Source: Oscillospiraceae bacterium
GTDB lineage: Bacteria; Bacillota; Clostridia; Oscillospirales; Oscillospiraceae
Length of the DNA stretch: 7,685 bases
Direction of reading: 5' to 3'
Assembly: GCA_031288675.1 (NCBI GenBank)
Contig: JAITQY010000148.1
Span: forward strand, 1 to 7,685
Shown: in pieces, positions 1 through 6,379 of the stretch
How positions within the stretch are numbered: the stretch's first letter is position 1
How the letters are laid out: each line of letters begins with the position of its first letter
Made by a program: the position numbers and the translations under genes
Notes under the pieces: model-generated
Database searches by the model: none
Told to the model about the DNA's origin: nothing
Seen by the model: the letters and a program-made list of their open reading frames with translations, nothing else

Positions 1-1
1 C

Positions 2-829
2 GGCAACTCTGCGGGTGATGACGGCGGTGGAATATACGTCCAACCTTATTTTACAGGATCATTGCTAAATATCACCGGCAATACTCAAATTTCCGACAAC
101 GTTGCCGGTCAAGATGGAGGAGGTATTTACACTCAATATAATAGGCTGTCCAATCTCTACGTTGGTGGTAATGTAGTGTTTAGTGATAATAGAGCAAGCA
201 GGGCGTATAATAGGAATCCGGTCGATGACCAGATGTATTACGACCATATACAGGCGACGCAGTGGACTGACCCGTTTATACAGGGATACAATAACTACGA
301 TATATCTTATACCAACGGAACCCCGTATGTGTTCCCCGCAGATGTGGCTCTCTCCGCCCGTAAGACCGCAACAGGAGCAGCCCTACCCTCAGGAGCGTTC
401 AGCTTCACCGTTACGGACAGTAGCGGCAACATAGTAAGTACCGCAGTAAACGACGCAAACGGAGACGTTATCTTTCCGCTTATACCGCACGGGCAACCGG
501 GCGTTCACACGTATACCGTTACTGAGCTTCCGTCAGGTCTTGCCGGATGGACGACCGACATCAGAAGTTACAGGGCTGTAGTCACCGTATACGACGACGG
601 TTCCGGAACCTATGCCTACACTCTCGACTACCTTGACGGTTATCCTGAGTTCACCAACTCCTTCTCCTCCCCACGTCCTCCAACACCGCCACGCCCGCCG
701 CTTCCGCCTAAACCTCCTTGTCACCCTATGTGCTGTTGTACGTGCACTGACCAATGCGCTTTTCCTGCTTCAACTCCCCGCAGACTCCCTCCGGGTTTCA
801 CTCCCATCTGTTCCGCACGATGCCGATAG
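2..829 (+). CDS. C-terminal part of a large secreted surface protein: beta-helix repeats plus FctA-type isopeptide domain (5' end outside window)
   Basis: The reading frame is open from the window edge, so this is a 3' fragment of about 275 residues and the true start lies upstream. The first part has two GDDGGGIYV / GQDGGGIYT repeats alternating with N-rich strands (NITGNTQISDN, VGGNVVFSDN), typical of right-handed beta-helix, Pmp-like adhesins. A short linker ending in GYNNYDISYTNG follows. Next comes a pilin-like Ig domain of the FctA/Spy0128 type at about 345-665. Candidate isopeptide residues are Lys at 362-364, catalytic Glu in TVTE at 524-526, and Asn in FTNSF at 656-658. The protein ends in a proline-rich stretch (about 665-718) and a short tail with eight cysteines. 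No LPXTG sorting signal or membrane anchor follows, which is unusual for the family; a frameshifted or decayed C-terminus is possible. It probably acts in adhesion at the cell surface. The domain calls are by pattern only. Confidence 0.8.
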   Translation, partial: GNSAGDDGGGIYVQPYFTGSLLNITGNTQISDNVAGQDGGGIYTQYNRLSNLYVGGNVVFSDNRASRAYNRNPVDDQMYYDHIQATQWTDPFIQGYNNYDISYTNGTPYVFPADVALSARKTATGAALPSGAFSFTVTDSSGNIVSTAVNDANGDVIFPLIPHGQPGVHTYTVTELPSGLAGWTTDIRSYRAVVTVYDDGSGTYAYTLDYLDGYPEFTNSFSSPRPPTPPRPPLPPKPPCHPMCCCTCTDQCAFPASTPRRLPPGFTPICSARCR

Positions 830-916
830 TAACACAAAATCTTACGTGAAGCATTACTCTCCGCTGTCAGCAAGCAGAATGTAAGGAATGATTATCAGCT
901 TCTGTTTTCAACTTTT

Positions 917-944
917 AGCTTTGCCGCCTAATGGCGGCAAAGTT
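917..944 (+). terminator. Rho-independent-type terminator of the surface-protein gene
   Basis: CTTTGCCGCC, loop TAAT, then GGCGGCAAAG form a perfect 10-bp stem (919-942), extendable by one G-U and one A-U pair. A short T-containing run (TTTCGTT) follows on the plus strand. It lies about 90 nt after the stop at 829. The T-tract is weak, so termination efficiency is uncertain. Confidence 0.75.
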
Positions 945-946
945 TC

Positions 947-1036
947 GTTCACAAATTGTTTACGTTTAAGCATAGTCACCCTCTTGACAAATCCGCATTT
1001 TTGTGCTACAATCAGTAATATCAATTGACGATTAAC
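947..1036 (+). repeat. Copy A of a promoter-bearing intergenic repeat
   Basis: It starts with the box GTTCACAAAT-TG-TTTACGTTT (947-967). Then come 16 nt, TTGACAAAT, a -10 box, and the downstream words TAATAT (1016-1021) and GATTAAC (1030-1036). A second copy lies on the minus strand at 6484-6380, with 19/21 identity in the box and identical spacing to the -35. The downstream half is less conserved and contains an insertion or deletion. Two copies suggest a dispersed element or shared regulatory site. The family is not one I recognise. Confidence 0.6.
984..1012 (+). promoter_or_regulatory. Strong sigma-A promoter without an evident gene downstream
   Basis: A perfect -35 TTGACA (984-989), a 17-bp spacer and -10 TACAAT (1007-1012) are present. 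A TG one base before the -10 (1004-1005) makes it an extended -10. Transcription should start near 1019. No plus-strand gene follows: the transcript would run into the antisense of the NTPase gene ending at 1149. It may make a small or antisense RNA. Promoter quality is clear from sequence; the product is inferred. Confidence 0.75.
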
Positions 1037-1096
1037 TCCTTTCGCCATACCGCAGTTGAAACATAACCTTTTTCTATGTGTTATTCTCAGACGGCA

Positions 1097-1125
1097 AAAG
1101 GAACGGACATTACGTCCGCTCCTTT
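1097..1125 (-). terminator. Terminator of the methyltransferase-ABC transporter operon
   Basis: Read on the minus strand, AAAGGAGCGGAC, a 5-nt loop and GTCCGTTCCTTT form a 12-bp stem with one G-U wobble. A short run of T follows (TTTT including the stem end), then GCCG. It begins about 24 nt after the NTPase stop at 1149. Read on the plus strand the wobble becomes an A/C mismatch and no T run follows, so it favours leftward termination. Confidence 0.75.
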
Positions 1126-1148
1126 ACACTCAAAGTCTCTGAGTTGTT

Positions 1149-1616
1149 TTACATCAGGCTGTCCCGGTTCTCAAAAGTAACCTCTGTTATTTTTACGTCA
1201 CCGCGAGCGCGGATACTGTCTAAGAACTCCCCATCGCGGAGTTTCAGCACTCCAAGCACCGTTTGTGCCTTGCTTAGCAGGTCGTACACCGCCGTTTTGA
1301 ACGCCTCGCAGGGTTCTTCAAACACGCCAAGCTCATCCAGCACGACCACATCTGCAGACCGTCCGATTGCGTTTACCGCAAATACGTTAAACGCGTCAAG
1401 ATTCACATCAAAATTTCCGTCTGCATCGCCGTCAGCCATAAGGACGCTATCGCCTGTAACATAATCGTTTAGCCAAAATGCTTTTCTCTCCGGCGTGATT
1501 TCGCGCGTAGTATAATAACCCGCAACAGATTTCCCGTAATTGCGCAGCTCACGTATCGCCTCTTCAATTATCGTCGATTTACCGACACCGGGAACTCCGG
1601 TCAAAAATGTGTTCAC
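1149..1616 (-). CDS. THEP1-like nucleoside-triphosphatase (P-loop NTPase), last gene of the operon
   Basis: A cytoplasmic P-loop protein of 155 residues resembling the NTPase_1/THEP1 family, which hydrolyses ATP, GTP and other NTPs; its physiological role is poorly known. Walker A is GVPGVGKST (7-15). Walker B is VVVLDELG (90-97), matching the family's DE-G pattern. The C-terminal VTFENRDSL (146-154) resembles the conserved NR end of the family. It is somewhat shorter than the 165-190 residues I would expect; the region between the boxes is compact and acidic (GDADGNFD). Translation appears to start at GTG 1616, whose GTGA overlaps the stop of the binding-protein gene by 4 nt. No good ribosome binding site precedes it, so it probably depends on translational coupling. 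Its place in a transporter operon suggests a role with the imported ligand or its cofactor; this is inference. Confidence 0.82.
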   Translation of the reverse strand: MNTFLTGVPGVGKSTIIEEAIRELRNYGKSVAGYYTTREITPERKAFWLNDYVTGDSVLMADGDADGNFDVNLDAFNVFAVNAIGRSADVVVLDELGVFEEPCEAFKTAVYDLLSKAQTVLGVLKLRDGEFLDSIRARGDVKITEVTFENRDSLM

Positions 1617-2728
1617 AGGAACAATCCGGTGTTTTCCGCGATTTCCGCAAGCTCGGCTTCAGAGAGATCATATCCGTAGAACAGTCTGTAATATTCCTGT
1701 ATCTCCGCTTTAGCGTCATAGACCGCAATTTCCGGATACAGAACACTCGGCAGCCAAATCAAAGTAAGGTAACGGTTGATAGACGGCGGACTGCCAGCCC
1801 AGTTATACGGCACGGACGGAATTTCATAATAGTTGCCGTTTGCGATTGCCGTAAGCTGTGTCCATGTCGGATCTTCGGCAACTGTAGCGTAAACGCTGTT
1901 CGGATAGAAAAAGATGTAATCCGGGTTCCAAATCATTATTGCCTCAAGGTCGGTCTCATTGCCGGAACCCTTACCTGACGGGCTGTCCACCACAGCCGCG
2001 TTGTTCGTTACATAGTCGAATACCTCAGAATGGAAACTTCCCTGTGCCATTACATTCGTACCGGCGTCGCCCAGCAGGAACAGAGCAGACTTCTTGCCCT
2101 CCCCTGCTGCGGTCATTACATCATCTGCCTGAGCGAGAATTTTCTCACAGAACGCCGCAAGTTCCTCGCCTTTCTCTTCGCGGTTAAGCAGCTTTCCAAG
2201 TGTGCGGAACGCTTCAGGAGTGCTATCTAACGCGGCGGTAATATGAACTGCCGGGATCGCAAGTTTTTCTGTAATGCTGTCCATATCCTCAACTATCGTA
2301 CCCTTAGGTTCGCCTACGTCGATAACTACATCCGGCGCAATCGACGCAATCGTCTCGAAGTTCAAATCATCGGAACCGTAGAACTGCCCTACCTCCGGCA
2401 AACTAAGCAGTGAAGCCGGTACATACTTCTGCGCAGCTTCAGAATACTGGCTGGCTACGCTGACCATCAAGTCAGGCGCAATAGCGATTAAAAACATCTG
2501 CGCGAGCGCGCCGCTTGGCGAAATCTTAGTAATCTCCGACGGTAAAGTTACCGTGCGCCCTACGGAATCGGTAAACTCTACTGCTGACGGCTCTTCCGTC
2601 ACTTCATTGGCTGGTTCTGTGACCTCAGCGGTCGGTTCCGCTGTTGGCTCGGTTGTCGATGACGTACACGCCGCAAACAGCGCGAACACCATCGCAAGCG
2701 CAAGCAGCATTGCAAGTAGTTTTTTCAT
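1613..2728 (-). CDS. ABC transporter substrate-binding lipoprotein, Fe-siderophore/cobalamin family (FecB/BtuF-like)
   Basis: The 371-residue extracytoplasmic binding protein captures the substrate and delivers it to the FecCD-type permease. Residues 1-20 are a lipoprotein signal peptide with Cys21 as lipidation site (LFAAC). A 25-residue Thr/Glu/Pro-rich linker (TEPTAEPTAEVTEP) follows. The periplasmic-binding fold begins at FTDSVGRTVTLP (52-63) and includes LNFETIASIAPDVVI (122-136), NPDYIFF (268-274) and a C-terminal PPSINRYLTLIWL (314-326), all typical of the iron-complex binding family. An upstream in-frame start at 2776 exists. ATG 2728 is preferred because AAGGAGA (2743-2737) lies 8 nt before it, the signal peptide begins there, and its ATGA overlaps the ATPase stop. 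Ligand identity (ferric chelate, corrinoid, heme or another metallophore) cannot be decided. Confidence 0.9.
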   Translation of the reverse strand: MKKLLAMLLALAMVFALFAACTSSTTEPTAEPTAEVTEPANEVTEEPSAVEFTDSVGRTVTLPSEITKISPSGALAQMFLIAIAPDLMVSVASQYSEAAQKYVPASLLSLPEVGQFYGSDDLNFETIASIAPDVVIDVGEPKGTIVEDMDSITEKLAIPAVHITAALDSTPEAFRTLGKLLNREEKGEELAAFCEKILAQADDVMTAAGEGKKSALFLLGDAGTNVMAQGSFHSEVFDYVTNNAAVVDSPSGKGSGNETDLEAIMIWNPDYIFFYPNSVYATVAEDPTWTQLTAIANGNYYEIPSVPYNWAGSPPSINRYLTLIWLPSVLYPEIAVYDAKAEIQEYYRLFYGYDLSEAELAEIAENTGLFL

Positions 2729-3480
2729 TTTGCGTTTCTCCTTAACTGTTGTAAAGTTAGATTGTATAGTGAACATATTAGTTCCTCAGTAAGTATCCCG
2801 TCCGGCTTGCCGTCGGCGGCAATAACGCCGTGATTGAGCGCCAGTACGCGGTCGCAGTAGTTAGCGGCGTGTTCGGGGTTGTGCGTGCTTATCAGTATAG
2901 TATATCCGCTTTCCGCAAGCTCGCGAATCTTGGTCATTACCCGGATTTGATTTCCGAAGTCGAGATTTGCGGTGGGCTCATCCATTATCAGTATCTTAGC
3001 GTTCTGCGCCAAAGCTCTGGCAATAAGCACAAGCTGACGTTCGCCGCCGGAAATATTCATAAATCCCCTGTGCATAAGCTCCGCTATACCGATTGTCTGT
3101 AACGCGGCTCGCGCGGATTCAAGCTGATTATTGCCCGGAGAACCGAATCCTGACATCCCTGCTGACGCGCCCATAAGCGTCATATCAAGTACGCTGTAGT
3201 TGAACACTGATGAATGTGACTGCGGCACGTATGCGACACGCGTCGCGAGTACGCTTGCGGGAGTTTTACGGACGCTCTCTCCGCAGATGAGGACATCCCC
3301 TTTGAACTCTTTGTTGCGGAAGCCGAGCATACAGTTGAACAATGTCGTTTTGCCCGCTCCGTTAGGACCGAGAAGCCCAAGCATCTCGCCTTCGTGCGCG
3401 TTAAATGTTAGTCCGTTCAAAACTTCCCGTTTGCCGTAGGAAAATGTCAGGTTTTTAACGGAAATTCTGTCAAATTCCAT
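2725..3480 (-). CDS. ABC transporter ATP-binding protein, FecE/BtuD-type
   Basis: The 251-residue cytoplasmic ATPase powers uptake through the adjacent permease. All nucleotide-binding elements are present: Walker A GPNGAGKTT (38-46), Q-loop Gln87 (YVPQ), signature ISGGERQ (143-149), Walker B ILIMDEP (163-169) and switch His200 (STH). The signature differs slightly from LSGGQ but is within the range of the family. A longer in-frame start at 3519 would lie inside the permease gene and has no ribosome binding site. ATG 3480 follows GGAG and GGAGGT sequences at the end of the permease gene and starts the usual N-terminus (ISVKNLTFSYG). It begins 5 nt after the permease stop, and its own stop overlaps the binding-protein start by 4 nt. 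Confidence 0.93.
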   Translation of the reverse strand: MEFDRISVKNLTFSYGKREVLNGLTFNAHEGEMLGLLGPNGAGKTTLFNCMLGFRNKEFKGDVLICGESVRKTPASVLATRVAYVPQSHSSVFNYSVLDMTLMGASAGMSGFGSPGNNQLESARAALQTIGIAELMHRGFMNISGGERQLVLIARALAQNAKILIMDEPTANLDFGNQIRVMTKIRELAESGYTILISTHNPEHAANYCDRVLALNHGVIAADGKPDGILTEELICSLYNLTLQQLRRNAK

Positions 3481-3485
3481 CCGTC

Positions 3486-4487
3486 TCACTCCGTCACCTC
3501 CCGGCGTGTCATCAGCCATATGAAAAACGGCGCTCCGATAACGCTCGTAAGTATTCCGATAGGAATTTCTGTAATAAGCAGGTTGCGCGAGACATTATCC
3601 ACCAGCAACAGGAACAACGCTCCTCCAATTGCGGAAGTCGGCAGAAGTACGCGGAAGTCACTTCCGACTATTCTCCGCGCAAGGTGCGGAACGACTAATC
3701 CGACCCAACCGATAAGACCGCTGACACTTACGCTTGCCGCCGTGATAAGCGTAGAACAAACTATCACCGCTCCGCGCGTCGCGTTGACGTTGATGCCAAG
3801 CGAACGCGCTTCGTTATCCGGCAGGGTCAGCAGGTTGATACGCCAGCGGAGGAAAAAAAGCGGTACCATTCCTATCGTCATTGGAATCAGCGCGAATAAC
3901 GTATCGGCAGGCTTGGTTTTAGCAAGAGAACCCATCAGCCAATAGGTTATCTCCGGCAAGATGGAATTAGGGTCGGCAACGAGTTTGATAAATGAAGTGA
4001 CTGCATTAGCGAGTGAGCTTACCATAATTCCCGCAAGGATAATACCGAGTATACGTTCCCCTCTTGCCGCTTTACTTACCAGCGTTACAAGCGCGATGGT
4101 CGCAAGGCTGAACACGAACGCAAACACCGTAACCATACGTCCCGAAAGCTCCAACAGTATCGCAATTGCCGCACCCGCCGCCGCGCCGGAACTTGCACCT
4201 AAGATGTCCGGCGACGCCATAGGGTTGCGGAACGTACCCTGATAAGCGACACCTGCGCTGCTTAAACAGCACCCGACCAAACAAGCCAGCAGAATACGGG
4301 GCAGACGAACGTTAAACAAAATCGCGGAAGTTGTAGCGCTTACGCTGGTACGACCGGTTAAACGGTCGCTTATCGCGGCAAACAATTCACCTGTGCTAAT
4401 AGGGAATCGTCCGAGCGCAACGGATATAACCGCCATAAGGATAAGCGTAGCTGAGAGCGACAGGATAAAAATATACTGTTTCTTCAT
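3486..4487 (-). CDS. FecCD/BtuC-family ABC transporter permease
   Basis: The 333-residue integral membrane protein should form a homodimeric pore for an iron-complex, heme or cobalamin-type importer. Family landmarks are RLPRILLACLVG (61-72), AGVAYQGTFRNPMASPDILG (78-97), LPDNEARSLG (222-231), GLVVPHLARRIVG (263-275) with the segment that contacts the ATPase, and PIGILTSVIGAPFFIWLM (309-326). About nine to ten hydrophobic helices fit the BtuC fold, and the length is normal. GGAGG (4502-4498) precedes the ATG by about 10 nt. The start overlaps the methyltransferase stop by 4 nt (ATGA). Only one permease gene is present, as expected for a homodimer. Confidence 0.93.
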   Translation of the reverse strand: MKKQYIFILSLSATLILMAVISVALGRFPISTGELFAAISDRLTGRTSVSATTSAILFNVRLPRILLACLVGCCLSSAGVAYQGTFRNPMASPDILGASSGAAAGAAIAILLELSGRMVTVFAFVFSLATIALVTLVSKAARGERILGIILAGIMVSSLANAVTSFIKLVADPNSILPEITYWLMGSLAKTKPADTLFALIPMTIGMVPLFFLRWRINLLTLPDNEARSLGINVNATRGAVIVCSTLITAASVSVSGLIGWVGLVVPHLARRIVGSDFRVLLPTSAIGGALFLLLVDNVSRNLLITEIPIGILTSVIGAPFFIWLMTRREVTE

Positions 4488-5116
4488 TCGGCATTTGCCT
4501 CCGGAGAGCGTTTCTCATTAACGTTCCAAAGTATCATACCGAAAATCTCTTCACCTACGCGGAAGTAACGGGTTTCCGGCAGAAAACCGCGATGCCAAAG
4601 GATATTAAGCAGGCTGTAAAAGCCTTGTCCAGTGCGTCCCGGAGATTTAACGAACACCGTGTTACAGCACCAAGATGAGGATAGGATTTCAAATTTCTCT
4701 AATGCCGCAAGGTTGTAAATAGCAGGGCTGTTGGACGCGAACGCAAGGTCGTATTTGGCGCCGTCGGAATTGAACTCCGCAAAATCCGCAGAGATAAATT
4801 CCGCGTTAAGTATCTTGCGCGAAGCCGCAAAGTCTATAAACTTAGGGGAAAAATCTACGCCTACCGCGCGTTTGCAGTATTTAGCAAACTCCCCGACGAA
4901 CACACCCGGACCGCATCCTATGTCAATAACAGAAGCGTGATGGTTCAGTACTCCGCGGGTGATAAGAATATCGCAAACCTGCTGCGCGCGCTCAGAATTA
5001 AGGCGTGAGGGTTCAGTAAGCCACTCATCCGCACGCTCATCCCAAAGCGCAGAAGAATGCACAACTCCGGACGACTTAGCGTGCCAAAGCTGCAAAAAAT
5101 AATCGAGATCTCTCAT
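4484..5116 (-). CDS. Class I SAM-dependent methyltransferase, first gene of the transporter operon
   Basis: The cytoplasmic enzyme is predicted at 210 residues with a Rossmann-type fold: motif I VIDIGCGPG (63-71), the acidic end of strand 2 in GVDFS (86-90), FISADF (107-112), and YDLAFASNS (122-130) at the motif IV position. The substrate is unknown. Being first in an ABC-importer operon, it may modify the imported ligand or make a chelator for it; this is inference. Upstream in-frame starts (TTG 5152, ATG 5146, ATG 5140) lie inside the promoter at 5124-5152, so they would not be on the mRNA. ATG 5116 is about 7 nt after the -10 box, at or next to the expected transcription start, implying leaderless or near-leaderless translation. 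No Shine-Dalgarno precedes it. Confidence 0.85.
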   Translation of the reverse strand: MRDLDYFLQLWHAKSSGVVHSSALWDERADEWLTEPSRLNSERAQQVCDILITRGVLNHHASVIDIGCGPGVFVGEFAKYCKRAVGVDFSPKFIDFAASRKILNAEFISADFAEFNSDGAKYDLAFASNSPAIYNLAALEKFEILSSSWCCNTVFVKSPGRTGQGFYSLLNILWHRGFLPETRYFRVGEEIFGMILWNVNEKRSPEANAE

Positions 5117-5123
5117 ACAGCGA

Positions 5124-5152
5124 ATTGTATAACAAAACATTTCCATTGTCAA
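5124..5152 (-). promoter_or_regulatory. Sigma-A promoter of the methyltransferase-ABC operon
   Basis: On the minus strand, TTGACA (5152-5147), a 17-bp spacer and TACAAT (5129-5124) form a near-consensus promoter. The predicted start of transcription, near 5117, is at the methyltransferase ATG (5116). No Fur-like or other recognised metal-regulator operator overlaps it. Confidence 0.75.
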
Positions 5153-5195
5153 GGATTATTTTGTAAATAACTCAATTTTTGGATGTCTAAGCCGA

Positions 5196-5206
5196 AGCCG
5201 ACGGCT
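5196..5206. promoter_or_regulatory. Small palindrome between the divergent promoters, possible operator
   Basis: AGCCG-A-CGGCT is an 11-nt perfect palindrome within the 68-bp gap separating the two divergent -35 boxes. It could bind a regulator or be chance; nothing identifies a cognate protein. Confidence 0.25.
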
Positions 5207-5220
5207 GAAGCGAAAAGTGC

Positions 5221-5249
5221 TTGACAGCGAATAAGGAAAATGATATAAT
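5221..5249 (+). promoter_or_regulatory. Sigma-A promoter of the aldolase gene
   Basis: TTGACA (5221-5226), a 17-bp spacer and TATAAT (5244-5249) match consensus at both boxes, with an extended -10 TG at 5241-5242. It should be very strong, as expected for a glycolytic gene. Transcription would start near 5256. Confidence 0.85.
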
Positions 5250-5255
5250 TTCATA

Positions 5256-5390
5256 GTTAATACTTCCTTGATTGGTGATTAATAGTCAGAGTACGTATCT
5301 CTGCGGTAGGTTTTCGGTCAGTGCGGAAGATAAGATTGCGTGTTAAATCCGCAATTATGATAGAATAAATTATAGTGTGAGGTCAAAATT
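5256..5390 (+). other. Predicted 5' leader of the aldolase mRNA
   Basis: About 135 nt separate the predicted transcription start from the ATG. A 6-bp hairpin (ATTGCG 5335-5340 with CGCAAT 5350-5355, 9-nt loop) lies about 24 nt before the ribosome binding site GAGGT (5379-5383). I do not recognise a known riboswitch, and there is no T-run terminator. It may be a plain leader. Confidence 0.45.
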
Positions 5391-6326
5391 ATGCCGTTAG
5401 TTACAACGACTGAAATGTTCAGGCGCGCATATGACGGAGGGTACGCTATCGGAGCGTTCAACGTAAACAATATGGAGATCGTGCAGGGAATTACGGAAGC
5501 CGCCCAGGAGTGCGGCGCGCCGCTGATTTTGCAGGTTTCCGCCGGAGCGCGCAAGTATGCGAAACACGTGTATCTGATAAAGCTTGTTGAAGCCGCATTG
5601 GAAGATACCGGACTTCCGATAGCGCTGCACCTTGACCACGGGGCGGACTTTGAAATCTGCAAAAGCTGCATTGACGGCGGTTTTACAAGCGTTATGATAG
5701 ACGGCAGTCACCATAGTTTTGAGGAAAACATAGCGGTTACAAAGCAGGTTGCAGATTACGCGCACGAACGCGGAGTAGTCGTAGAGGGTGAACTTGGACG
5801 TCTTGCCGGAGTGGAGGATGAGGTAAATGTTTCATCCGCAGACAGCAGCTATACCGATCCGGCTCAGGTTGAAGAGTTCGTGACCCGTACAGGGGTGGAT
5901 TCGTTAGCGATAGCTATAGGAACGTTGCACGGCGCGTATAAATTCAAGCCCGGAACTAAACCTCAGCTTAGGTTTGATATACTGGAGGAAATCGCGTGGC
6001 GGCTTCCGGGCTTCCCTATAGTTCTGCACGGGGCAAGCAGCGTGATACCGGAGTTTGTGGCTAAGGTCAACCAATACGGCGGTTCTATGCCGGATGCTGC
6101 GGGCGTTCCGGAAGAAATGCTTAGAGAGGCAACAAAGATGGCTGTATGCAAAATCAATATTGATTCTGACCTGAGGCTTGCAATGACCGCGTCAGTCCGC
6201 GAACACCTGTATGAACATCCCGACCATTTTGACCCGCGTCAGTATCTTACTCCGGCGCGCGACGCGATACGCAGTATGGTGAAGCATAAAATCATTAATG
6301 TGTTAGGGTGCGGCGGCAAGGCGTGA
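5391..6326 (+). CDS. fba: Class II fructose-1,6-bisphosphate aldolase
   Basis: This zinc-dependent cytoplasmic enzyme of glycolysis and gluconeogenesis interconverts fructose-1,6-bisphosphate with glyceraldehyde-3-phosphate and dihydroxyacetone phosphate. At 311 residues it has family length. Visible signatures are GAFNVNNMEIVQG (21-33), the catalytic Asp82 in HLDHG with Zn ligand His83, EGELG (132-136) with Glu134, His180 in GTLHG, His213 in VLHGASS, and NIDSD (256-260) for phosphate and substrate binding. It ends in NVLGCGGKA. GAGGT lies 7 nt before the ATG. It is transcribed alone from the promoter at 5221-5249, divergent from the transporter operon. No clear terminator follows it. A closely related aldolase for tagatose- or ketose-bisphosphate is the main alternative; the sequence looks like the FBP type. 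Confidence 0.93.
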   Translation: MPLVTTTEMFRRAYDGGYAIGAFNVNNMEIVQGITEAAQECGAPLILQVSAGARKYAKHVYLIKLVEAALEDTGLPIALHLDHGADFEICKSCIDGGFTSVMIDGSHHSFEENIAVTKQVADYAHERGVVVEGELGRLAGVEDEVNVSSADSSYTDPAQVEEFVTRTGVDSLAIAIGTLHGAYKFKPGTKPQLRFDILEEIAWRLPGFPIVLHGASSVIPEFVAKVNQYGGSMPDAAGVPEEMLREATKMAVCKINIDSDLRLAMTASVREHLYEHPDHFDPRQYLTPARDAIRSMVKHKIINVLGCGGKA

Positions 6327-6379
6327 AGTAGTCGCATAGTAGGCAGTCAATAGTCTCCAGTCGAGAGTGGACGAGGGAC

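Noticed and set aside
1076..1180. 34-codon ATG frame in the predicted orphan transcript
   Set aside because: No Shine-Dalgarno and no recognisable sequence; its end overlaps the antisense of the NTPase gene.
1078..1464. 128-codon plus-strand frame downstream of the orphan promoter at 984-1012
   Set aside because: It is mostly antisense to the NTPase gene, is Ser/Thr-rich as such shadows are, and starts at GTG without a ribosome binding site.
3520..4242. Plus-strand frames opposite the permease gene
   Set aside because: Shadow frames of a clear FecCD permease; composition matches reverse-complement of hydrophobic codons.
5256..5390. Known riboswitch before fba
   Set aside because: No conserved core of any riboswitch class that I can recognise, and no terminator or anti-terminator pair.
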